The notes beneath the pieces were generated by a model. That model was not told the origin of the DNA, made no database searches, and saw only the letters and a list, made by a program, of their open reading frames with translations. Below, piece after piece: positions 51,652 through 58,278 of a stretch of DNA of 64,000 bases; the stretch's first letter is position 1, and the number at the start of each line of letters is the position of its first letter. Source of the stretch: Bryobacterales bacterium (lineage in GTDB: Bacteria; Acidobacteriota; Terriglobia; Bryobacterales; Bryobacteraceae); assembly GCA_003170295.1 (NCBI GenBank), contig PNAJ01000077.1:82819-146818 (forward strand), given 5' to 3'. A program made the position numbers and the translations under genes.

Positions 51652-52406
51652 TCGTCGCGATTTGCGTGTTCAGCCTTTTTCATCCTATGGAGCTGCAACT
51701 CCAACCCGCGCGCGCAAGCGTCGTAATCGTGGAACAAAAAGGACTCCAGCAGACCCTCGAAGGATCGAGCATCATCAAGCTCCGCTCTCCCGCCCGAGCC
51801 GCGGGACGTAACGGAGCGGAGACCGAATTCATCCTGAGCATCCCCGGCAAAATTCGCCGCGAATTTCATGGGCGATTAGAAGTGCGCGAGCAGGACGGCC
51901 ATCTCCTCGCCATCGTAAGGATGGAGCGCGAAAATGCCGTGGCATCGATTGTCGCCGCCGAAAGCCCGCCCTCAGCGCCGCTAGAAGCGCGAAAAGCGCA
52001 GGCAGTCGTGGCCCGTTCATTCCTGATCGCCGCGCGCCATCGACATGACAGGTTCGATTTTTGCGACACCACGCATTGCCAATTCCTGCGCGAGTCTCCC
52101 CCCGCCGGAAGCCCCTCGGCGAAGGCCTCCGAAGAGACGCGGGATCTGGTGCTCGCCTATCAAGGCCGCCCGATCGCTGCACTCTACTCCGCAAATTGCG
52201 GCGGCAAAACACAAACGCTGGAAGACGCCGGTTGGAATGCCGAAGCCTATCCGTATTTCGCCGTCGAGTGTCCCGTGCGCGGCCCGGTCGCGGGACATCG
52301 CATCGGCATGTGCCAGGAAGGCGCGGCGCAAATGGCCCGCAACGGAAAAACGTTCCGCGAAATTCTCGCCCTCTATTTCCCAGCTGCCACCATCGACCAT
52401 ATATGA
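51648..52406 (+). CDS. SpoIID/LytB-domain protein
   Basis: 252 aa. The SpoIID domain is shown by ENAVASIVAAESPPSAPLEA, RKAQAVVARSFLIAARHRHD, FDFCDTTHCQFLRESPP and GRPIAALYSANCGGKTQTLE. SpoIID proteins cleave peptidoglycan glycan strands as lytic transglycosylases acting on denuded glycan. LytB enhances amidase activity. Two Cys pairs in CDTTHC and NCGG are family features. No spore-formation genes are here, so a general wall-remodelling role is likely. GAGG precedes the ATG at 51648, and an internal ATG at 51687 is possible. It is the last gene of the coupled run, next to a transpeptidase domain. Confidence 0.85.
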   Translation: MIVAICVFSLFHPMELQLQPARASVVIVEQKGLQQTLEGSSIIKLRSPARAAGRNGAETEFILSIPGKIRREFHGRLEVREQDGHLLAIVRMERENAVASIVAAESPPSAPLEARKAQAVVARSFLIAARHRHDRFDFCDTTHCQFLRESPPAGSPSAKASEETRDLVLAYQGRPIAALYSANCGGKTQTLEDAGWNAEAYPYFAVECPVRGPVAGHRIGMCQEGAAQMARNGKTFREILALYFPAATIDHI

Positions 52407-52444
52407 GGTGGCGCAGGCCCTTGGGAGACTGCTGAAAAAACCAA

Positions 52445-52489
52445 GTGGGGCGGACCCCCTGGTCCGCGGCCGACCCCCTGGTCGGCCCG
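52445..52489. repeat. REP-like element between convergent spoIID-like gene and rlmH
   Basis: Begins GTGGGGCGG like the element at 37043. It contains two consecutive hairpins: CGGACC-CCCT-GGTCCG (52451-52466) and CCGACC-CCCT-GGTCGG (52469-52484). Located between two convergent gene ends, so it probably serves as a transcript end for both strands. Confidence 0.65.
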
Positions 52490-52510
52490 TTCGTGTGTTC
52501 GCGCACGCCG

Positions 52511-52918
52511 TCACCGCGGATAAGGATGCCCGTGCAGCGTGGTAAGCGCCCGATAAATCTGCTCCGCCAGCACCACGCGCGCTAACTCATGCGGCATCGT
52601 CATCGGCGAAAGCGCCAGCAGCAGATCCGCGCGCATCCGCCACTCGGATGGCAGACCATCCGAACCGCCGATGACAAACACCATGTCGTGCAGCTTCTCC
52701 ACCTGCGCGATAAATCCAGCAGAATCGAGATCGCGCCCCAATGGATCGAGCAGAACTTTCTTGGCCGCCGGATGTTTCGTCCAAGGATCGAAACGCGCCG
52801 GATGAATCTCCCGCATCTCGCACGTCGCGTATCGGGTGGATCGTTTAATAAATTCCTCCGCCATCGCGTTTGCGTGCGCGTCCCGCGCCTTGCCGATGTA
52901 GTAGAGAAAAATCTTCAC
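52511..52918 (-). CDS. rlmH: 23S rRNA pseudouridine-1915 N3-methyltransferase (RlmH)
   Basis: 135 aa, SPOUT-class enzyme that methylates pseudouridine 1915 in helix 69. Typical segments: KIFLYYIGKARDAHANAMAE at the N-terminus, LDPLGRDLDSAGFIAQVEKL, FVIGGSDGLPSEWRMRADLL and the knotted C-terminus LALSPMTMPHELARVVLAEQ, then IYRALTTLHGHPYPR. It is about 20 residues shorter than the E. coli enzyme. The GTG at 52918 overlaps the aminotransferase TGA. Last gene of a four-gene coupled chain with thiolase and aminotransferase. Confidence 0.92.
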   Translation of the reverse strand: MKIFLYYIGKARDAHANAMAEEFIKRSTRYATCEMREIHPARFDPWTKHPAAKKVLLDPLGRDLDSAGFIAQVEKLHDMVFVIGGSDGLPSEWRMRADLLLALSPMTMPHELARVVLAEQIYRALTTLHGHPYPR

Positions 52919-54063
52919 TTCAGAAACGCGCGAATGCGTTCCACCGCGTCCATCAAATTCTCCAGCGAATTCGCGATGGAGAATCGCAGATAGCCCTCGC
53001 CGTATTCGCCGAACGCCGCGCCGTTCAAGCACGCAACCCCAGCTTCGCTCAGCAACGCGTCGGCCAGCTCCTTCGACGATCTTCCCGTGCCCGTGACTTT
53101 GGGGAACGCGTAGAACGCACCCTCCGGAATCGGGCACTGAAATCCACGCAGCGAGTTGAGCCCCGCGCAGAACGCGTCGCGACGCCGCTGAAATTCCGCG
53201 ACCATCCGATCGACATCGTCCTGCGGACCTTCGAGCGCGGCAACGCCCGCGCGCTGCGTGAACGATGCGGTGCACGAAGTGGAATTGACGATCAACAAAT
53301 TCACCGGTTCGACCAGCCATTGCGGCAGCACGCCATAGCCCAGCCGCCAGCCGGTCATCGCGAACGTTTTCGAAAACCCATCGAGGATAATCGTCTTATC
53401 GAGCATCCCCGGCAAGCTCGCAATCGATAGCGGTTTTTCGCCGAAGAAAATGCGCGAATAGATTTCGTCCGAGAGAATCACGATGTCGCGATCGCGCAGC
53501 AGCTCCGCAAGCGCGCGAATGTCGCTGGCGGGGATCACGCTTCCAGTCGGATTTTGTGGCGAATTAAGGACGACTAAGCGTGTTTTCGACGTGATTTTTG
53601 CACGAATAAGGTCAATTAAGGACCCGTTAGCAAACACACGATACGGAATCGGAGTCGCTCCGCTGACCTTGATCATCGATTCGTAGATGGGAAACCCCGG
53701 ATTCGGGTAGATCGCCTCGTCGCCCTCTTCGAGGAGCGCCAGCATCGGAAAGTACATCATCGGCTTGCCGCCGGGCACCACCGTCACCCTCTCCGGGCCG
53801 ACCTCGATTTCGCGCGTCCGCGAAACGTAGGACGCAATCGCCCCGCGCAATTCCGGTAGCCCCTGCGTGGGACCGTAATGTGTAAAGCCTTGATCGAGCG
53901 CGGCTTTCCCCGCTTCCACAATGTGTTTTGGCGTCGGGAAATCCGGCTCGCCGATCTCTAAATGAATGATGTTACGGCCCTGCGCTTCGAGGGCCCGCGC
54001 GCGGCGCAGCACTTCGAACGCGGACTCGGTGCCGATGCGGGACATCCTGCGCGCGAGCTTCAT
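52915..54063 (-). CDS. PLP-dependent class I/II aminotransferase
   Basis: 382 aa, fold-type I enzyme of the aspartate/alanine aminotransferase subgroup. The substrate-binding N-terminus shows HLEIGEPDFPTPKHIVEAGK. The NSPQNPTGSV loop and Asp in IVILSDEIYSRIFFGEK are followed by the PLP lysine in DGFSKTFAMTGWRLGYG. The C-terminal Arg region (YLRFSIANSLENLMDAVERI) is complete. Codons around 53557-53621 are richer in A/T, with TTAATT motifs matching a patch in pncA. It overlaps the OB-fold gene at its start and rlmH at its end, each by 4 bp. Amino-acid substrate is not determined. Confidence 0.92.
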   Translation of the reverse strand: MKLARRMSRIGTESAFEVLRRARALEAQGRNIIHLEIGEPDFPTPKHIVEAGKAALDQGFTHYGPTQGLPELRGAIASYVSRTREIEVGPERVTVVPGGKPMMYFPMLALLEEGDEAIYPNPGFPIYESMIKVSGATPIPYRVFANGSLIDLIRAKITSKTRLVVLNSPQNPTGSVIPASDIRALAELLRDRDIVILSDEIYSRIFFGEKPLSIASLPGMLDKTIILDGFSKTFAMTGWRLGYGVLPQWLVEPVNLLIVNSTSCTASFTQRAGVAALEGPQDDVDRMVAEFQRRRDAFCAGLNSLRGFQCPIPEGAFYAFPKVTGTGRSSKELADALLSEAGVACLNGAAFGEYGEGYLRFSIANSLENLMDAVERIRAFLK

Positions 54064-54263
54064 AATTTGTGAAAGAAAGGAATACTGTTGCGAGTCTCGG
54101 CCAATTCGACCGCATCGCCGATCGCCACACGGTCCCCTAAAATCCGCGCCGTGAGGCGTTTACCATTTTCAAGCGACACGATCGCAAGCTGGTACGGTGC
54201 ATCGGCGGCGAACTGCTCGGGCGGCGCGAAAACGACAGTTTCGGTATAAATCACGCCCTTCAT
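54060..54263 (-). CDS. Short OB-fold protein, DUF35 C-terminal domain type
   Basis: 67 aa. The sequence YTETVVFAPPEQFAADAPYQ, then LAIVSLENGKRLTARILG and AIGDAVELAE, matches the OB-fold half of DUF35/ACP-thiolase-associated proteins. The usual N-terminal zinc ribbon with four Cys is missing, so this is a bare OB-fold. In archaea and some bacteria a DUF35 protein bridges or activates an adjacent thiolase. Here the gene overlaps the thiolase by ATGA and is probably its partner. The start is the ATG at 54263. Confidence 0.75.
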   Translation of the reverse strand: MKGVIYTETVVFAPPEQFAADAPYQLAIVSLENGKRLTARILGDRVAIGDAVELAETRNSIPFFHKL

Positions 54264-55420
54264 GCGGCCCCCAAAATCGTCACGACCGCGGTCGCGCCGG
54301 AACCGCCCAAATTCTGAGCCAACCCCAGATCGTGACGCGCGACTTGCCGCTCTCCGGCATCTCCGCGGATTTGCAAAACCACGTCGCAGATCTGCGCAAC
54401 TCCCGTCGCTCCCACAGGATGCCCTTTCGACTTGAGCCCACCGCTCGAATTGATCGGCCGCGCGCCATGCAGGCAGGTGCGCCCTTCGAGCACATAAGGT
54501 CCGCCAGAGCCTTTTTCGACGAATCCCAAATCTTCCGTCGCGACAATTTCCGCGATCGTGAAACAATCGTGCAATTCCGCGAATTGAACGTCGGCGGCAG
54601 TTATTCCGGCCATTTTATAGGCTTTTTGCGCTGCTTCTTTGACCGCTCTGAATGTAGTGATGTCGTCTTTTTCGTCGAGCGCGACATGGTCGGATGTTTG
54701 CGCGATCCCCTTCACAACAACTGGCTTTGACGTAAATTCAGAAGCCCTTTCGAGAGGACAGATCAGCACCGCAGCCGCGCCGTCGCTGATCAGCGAGCAA
54801 TCGTACACCGTAAGAGGCTCAGAAATAGGTTTGCCGTTGAGAGCCTGCTCCATCGTGATGATTTTTCGCATGTGCGCCTGGGGATTTTTCGCGCCATTCG
54901 CGTGATTTTTCACGGCGACCGCGGCCAGTTGCTCGCGCGTGGTGCCGTATTGATGCATGTGGCGGCGCGCGATCATCGCGAACAGCGCCGGAAACGTCGC
55001 ACCGGCGCGCCCTTCGCCCATCATATCGCCCGCGCCCGCGAGAATTTCTGTAACTTTTGGCGTCGTCTGCGAAGTCATTTTTTCGACGCCGCCGACCAGC
55101 ACTAAATCGTACATCCCGGCGGCAACGCTCGCGACGGCATGAAAAAAAGCCGACCCAGATGACGCGCACGCGGCCTCAAACCGAGTACATGGGACGTGTT
55201 CGACGCCCATCGCACCGGCGATGTACGGAGCCAGATGGTTTTGGCCCACGAACGACGGTCCGGCGAAGTTGCCCAGATAGAAAGCCTCTACTTTTGAAGG
55301 ACTTACATTGGCATCGGCGAGGCACGCCAAGCCCGCTTCGACGGCGAGCGAACGCAGATCTCGATCCGCGAATGCGCCAAAAGCAGTTTTTCCGATGCCA
55401 ACCACGGCTACGGCTCTCAT
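54260..55420 (-). CDS. Thiolase (SCP2-thiolase-like acyl-CoA acetyltransferase)
   Basis: 386 aa. The nucleophile C85 sits in EAACASSGSAFF. The second-half motifs are QFAELHDCFTIAEIVATEDL and GGLKSKGHPVGATGVAQ with the catalytic His. The ELHDCF and HP motifs are the pattern of SCP2/thiolase-like and archaeal-type thiolases rather than the classical FadA motif. It catalyses Claisen condensation or thiolytic cleavage of acyl-CoAs. It is the first gene of the coupled chain with the short OB-fold protein. Substrate unknown. The ATG at 55420 precedes RAVAVVGIGKTAFG, the standard opening. Confidence 0.9.
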   Translation of the reverse strand: MRAVAVVGIGKTAFGAFADRDLRSLAVEAGLACLADANVSPSKVEAFYLGNFAGPSFVGQNHLAPYIAGAMGVEHVPCTRFEAACASSGSAFFHAVASVAAGMYDLVLVGGVEKMTSQTTPKVTEILAGAGDMMGEGRAGATFPALFAMIARRHMHQYGTTREQLAAVAVKNHANGAKNPQAHMRKIITMEQALNGKPISEPLTVYDCSLISDGAAAVLICPLERASEFTSKPVVVKGIAQTSDHVALDEKDDITTFRAVKEAAQKAYKMAGITAADVQFAELHDCFTIAEIVATEDLGFVEKGSGGPYVLEGRTCLHGARPINSSGGLKSKGHPVGATGVAQICDVVLQIRGDAGERQVARHDLGLAQNLGGSGATAVVTILGAA

Positions 55421-55511
55421 ATATCATTAGGATAGCAATGCACGCTTGGGACTGTGCCGTCGTCAATTCTCGTAGATGGCTACGAGCGTGTTATCGGTTT
55501 GGGAAAGAGCA

Positions 55512-56075
55512 ATGAGCGAAGCTCCCGGGTCAACCAGATTCGACGCCGCACCGCTGTCCGCGGACCACCAGACGCGGTTTGTCGAACAGAACATGCGCCG
55601 CGTGTTCCTGCTGATTTACCGCATGGTGGGGAGTGTCGCCGACGCGCAGGATTTGACGCAGGAAGCGTTCATCAAGGCGCTGCAACGGCAGGATCAGTTG
55701 AAGGACCTGGACAAAGCCGCGCACTGGTTGTCGCGCATCGCGAGCAACACCGCCATCGATTTTTTGCGGCGCTCCGGCCGCGTCAGCTTTTCCGACATCG
55801 ATGAAATGTTGGAGCCGGTGACGAGCGCTCCGGAGAATAGTCCAGAGCAGTTGTTGCTGCGCGGCGAGCATCACGCGTATCTGGAAGCGGGGCTGAATAC
55901 CTTGACCAGGAGGGAGCGGACCGCGCTGCTGCTGCGGGATGTGGAAGGTTTGCCGGCCGACGAAGTGGCCGCGCAGTTAAATTGCTCCAAGGCGACGGTG
56001 CGATCGCACATCGCGAACGCGCGGGTGAAGCTGCGGAAATATCTGGAGCGTCCGCGGCGAAAAGGACAGGCATGA
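55512..56075 (+). CDS. ECF-type RNA polymerase sigma factor
   Basis: 187 aa from the ATG at 55512, preceded by GGAAAGAG. A longer start at 55476 is possible. Region 2 includes RRVFLLIYRMVGSVADAQDL and TQEAFIKAL, where sigma2 melts and recognises the -10 element. Region 4 includes LTRRERTALLLRDVEGLPAD and EVAAQLNCSKATVRSHIANA, then RVKLRKYL, for -35 recognition. The stop overlaps the anti-sigma ATG (ATGA), typical of co-regulated sigma/anti-sigma pairs. It is probably autoregulated and controls an envelope-related regulon. Confidence 0.9.
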   Translation: MSEAPGSTRFDAAPLSADHQTRFVEQNMRRVFLLIYRMVGSVADAQDLTQEAFIKALQRQDQLKDLDKAAHWLSRIASNTAIDFLRRSGRVSFSDIDEMLEPVTSAPENSPEQLLLRGEHHAYLEAGLNTLTRRERTALLLRDVEGLPADEVAAQLNCSKATVRSHIANARVKLRKYLERPRRKGQA

Positions 56076-56710
56076 AGCGGCACATAGTAGAGACCGATCT
56101 GGCGTTGTATGCAGCGGGCGATTTGCGCCTGTGGCAACGGGCGGCGGTTCACTTGCATGTCCGGCAATGCGAGCTGTGCCGCGAGCGCGTGGCGGAATTT
56201 CGCGCGGATCGAAAAGCATTGCGCGAGGTGGCGGATGGGCTTCCCGAAGGATTGGATTGGGCGCGTTTATCGGCGGAAATGACGGGGAATATCCGCGTCG
56301 GCCTGGCGGCTGGGGAATGCGTTGCGCCTCGCGGAAGAACTCGCAAATCGATTCCGTCATTCATTCCGGCGACATGGCGGCCGCTTGCGCTGGCTTCTCT
56401 GGTCACGACGATGCTGGCGGTTTTGCTGGTTGGCGGGTGGTGGCTGAACATGCCTCGCGAGGACACGCAAACGCTGAGCCGGGCGATGCGATCGATCTGG
56501 CATGGACGCAGAGCGATGTCCGACGAACGTCCGGTGATTGAAGTTTCTTCCGACGGAATTGAGCTGCGCAAGGACGGCAGCACGCTGGGCGTAGGGCAGG
56601 ATTCGGCGCAACTCGTGGGGGTTTCGTTGAGCACGGAAGGATCGGCGAGCGCCCATTACGTGAATCAGGATACCGGGCAAGTAACGATCGCGAGTGTCTA
56701 TGCGCAATAA
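56072..56710 (+). CDS. Anti-sigma factor with zinc-binding ZAS motif and one membrane helix
   Basis: 212 aa. The N-terminal domain has HLHVRQCELCRERV, the H-x3-C-x2-C zinc anti-sigma motif that holds the sigma factor. A membrane helix (LASLVTTMLAVLLVGGWWLN, about 110-130) separates it from a periplasmic C-terminal domain that ends with QDTGQVTIASVYA. It is translationally coupled to the ECF sigma gene upstream and overlaps the next gene by 11 bp. It is predicted to sense envelope signals and release the sigma factor. Confidence 0.85.
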   Translation: MKRHIVETDLALYAAGDLRLWQRAAVHLHVRQCELCRERVAEFRADRKALREVADGLPEGLDWARLSAEMTGNIRVGLAAGECVAPRGRTRKSIPSFIPATWRPLALASLVTTMLAVLLVGGWWLNMPREDTQTLSRAMRSIWHGRRAMSDERPVIEVSSDGIELRKDGSTLGVGQDSAQLVGVSLSTEGSASAHYVNQDTGQVTIASVYAQ

Positions 56711-57788
56711 AATCGTCATCGTCGTGTTGGCGGCCGCGATCGCGGCGACGGCGCAGACGCCGGGGCGCAAGATCGATTTTCCGGTGGATTCTCCGGTGAC
56801 GGCGGTCTCCTCCGATTGGAGCGAAACGCGGGCCACGCCACGCGGCGGCGCGTTCCTGCTGGACGTTCACGCGGTGCTTTCGCTGCGCAATTCGAGCCAG
56901 CGAAGAATCCGCGGCGTGACGCTGGCGGTGCTGGCGCAGGAAGTGATGCCGGGCGGCAAGGGATCGGTTTCGGTGCCGAGTCTGGACGTGGGACCGGGCG
57001 AAGCGTTTCCGCTGCGCATCGATCTGCCGCTGCTGTGCCCTTTGGGCGCGGGCGGTCCGATGGTGGAGGTGAAGCTCGACGGAGTGCTGTTCGACGATCT
57101 GACATTTTACGGGTCCGATAAGCTGCATTCACGCCGCACGATGACCGTGTGGGAACTGGAAGCACGCCGCGATCGCAAATATTTCAAGGCGCTGCTGGAG
57201 CAGGCGGGCGGCGAAGGCTTGCAAAAAGAAATTCTGAGCAACATCGACCGGCAGAGAGACCGGCCGTCGGCGGGCGTGCAGATGGTGCGCGGGCGCTCGA
57301 CCAATACCGATCCGGAGCGCGAGCTGCAATTCGCGTTCCTGCATATGCCGGATTCGCCGGTGGACCCCACGACAGGCGCGGCGCGCATCGCGGGCAATGA
57401 GGCTCGTGCGCCGCATATTAATGTGCAGAACCGTTCCGATCGCGCGGTGAAGCATCTGGAGATGGGCTGGATTGTGAAGGATAAGCAAGGGCGCGAATTT
57501 CTGGCGGCGTCGATTCCATCGGACGTAAGTCTCGCGCCGGGGAAATCGGGGCAGGTGTCCGAGGACTCCGCGCTGCGATTCTCCGAGCGGACGCAAATCG
57601 ACAGCATGACGGGATTTGTTTCGAACGTCGAGTACTCCGACGGCTCGTACTGGATTCCCAGCCGCGCGGCGCTCAACGATCCGAAATTGCGCGCCTTGGT
57701 CGCACCGTCGCCCGAAGAGCAGCGGCTGTTTCAGATCTATCGCAAGAAGGGGCTGGGCGGATTGATCGACGAGTTGAAAAAGTTTTAA
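56700..57788 (+). CDS. Exported protein of unknown function downstream of the anti-sigma factor
   Basis: 362 aa with a signal peptide (RNKIVIVVLAAAIAATAQTP). The mature part is beta-rich, with PVTAVSSDWSETRATPRGGA, LSLRNSSQRRIRGVTLAVLA and INVQNRSDRAVKHLEMGWIV. The last two are repeated 'N-x-S-x-R-x-(I/V)-(R/K)' strands that suggest two related Ig-like modules. I do not recognise the family. The ATG at 56700 lies within the end of the anti-sigma gene, so it is co-translated and probably a periplasmic third component of the sigma system. Confidence 0.75.
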   Translation: MRNKIVIVVLAAAIAATAQTPGRKIDFPVDSPVTAVSSDWSETRATPRGGAFLLDVHAVLSLRNSSQRRIRGVTLAVLAQEVMPGGKGSVSVPSLDVGPGEAFPLRIDLPLLCPLGAGGPMVEVKLDGVLFDDLTFYGSDKLHSRRTMTVWELEARRDRKYFKALLEQAGGEGLQKEILSNIDRQRDRPSAGVQMVRGRSTNTDPERELQFAFLHMPDSPVDPTTGAARIAGNEARAPHINVQNRSDRAVKHLEMGWIVKDKQGREFLAASIPSDVSLAPGKSGQVSEDSALRFSERTQIDSMTGFVSNVEYSDGSYWIPSRAALNDPKLRALVAPSPEEQRLFQIYRKKGLGGLIDELKKF

Positions 57789-57796
57789 GTATTTGA

Positions 57797-57812
57797 AACA
57801 CAGGCTGAAGCC
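57797..57812. repeat. Short hairpin ACAGGCTGAAGCCTGT
   Basis: A perfect 6-bp stem with a 4-base loop (ACAGGC-TGAA-GCCTGT), nine bases after the stop at 57788. Its GCTGAAGCC core resembles the internal hairpin of the 30423-30528 element. It may terminate the sigma operon. Confidence 0.5.
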
Positions 57813-57860
57813 TGTGCCTCCTCCTGCAACAATCTGGGACTCTGCTCTACACTGCTCTTC

Positions 57861-58190
57861 ATGGACTTCGAAATTGCTCCTGCTGACGTGAAACGGCGAC
57901 TGGATACGGGCGAGAAACTTCATCTGATCGATGTGCGGGAGCCGAACGAGTTTGCGCTTGCGCGCATCGAAGGCGGTGAGTTGATTCCCATGCGCCAGGT
58001 CCCCGGCGAATTGCAGACGCTCGAAGCGCGGGCCGATGAGGCTCCTCTGATTGTGTTTTGCCACCACGGCGTGCGCAGTCTGAATGTCGTGAATTGGCTG
58101 CGGCAGCAAGGGCTCGAGCAATGCCAGAGCATGGCGGGCGGGATTGACGCGTGGAGTGTCGTGGTCGATCCTGCGGTTCCGAGATATTAG
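57861..58190 (+). CDS. Rhodanese-like domain protein
   Basis: A 109-aa single rhodanese domain. The N-terminal strand leads to IDVREPNEFALARIEGGELI, and the active loop is IVFCHHGVRSLNVVNWL with Cys as sulfur acceptor (CHHGVRS). Standalone rhodaneses transfer sulfane sulfur, for example to thiosulfate, cyanide or sulfur-carrier proteins. The ATG at 57861 follows a 72-bp gap with a hairpin. Nothing around it fixes the pathway. Confidence 0.88.
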   Translation: MDFEIAPADVKRRLDTGEKLHLIDVREPNEFALARIEGGELIPMRQVPGELQTLEARADEAPLIVFCHHGVRSLNVVNWLRQQGLEQCQSMAGGIDAWSVVVDPAVPRY

Positions 58191-58206
58191 AGGCTGAATT
58201 CCGTTC

Positions 58207-58255
58207 GTGGCGCGAACTTTAGTTTGCCGATGCTGCAAGCTAAAGCTCGCGCCAC
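58207..58255. repeat. Shortened inverted-repeat element of the 30423-30528 family
   Basis: GTGGCGCGAACTTTAGTTTGC (58207-58227) and the inverted partner (58232-58255, core GCAAGCTAAAGCTCGCG) nearly match. The left arm carries two substitutions and the internal hairpins of the large element are absent. It lies 23 bp before the M14 peptidase ATG. Confidence 0.75.
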
Positions 58256-58278
58256 ATCAAGTACTAGAATGGGAAGCT

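Noticed and set aside
51648-52406. Sporulation locus
   Set aside because: SpoIID domain only; no other sporulation genes are present and SpoIID/LytB domains occur in many non-sporulating bacteria.
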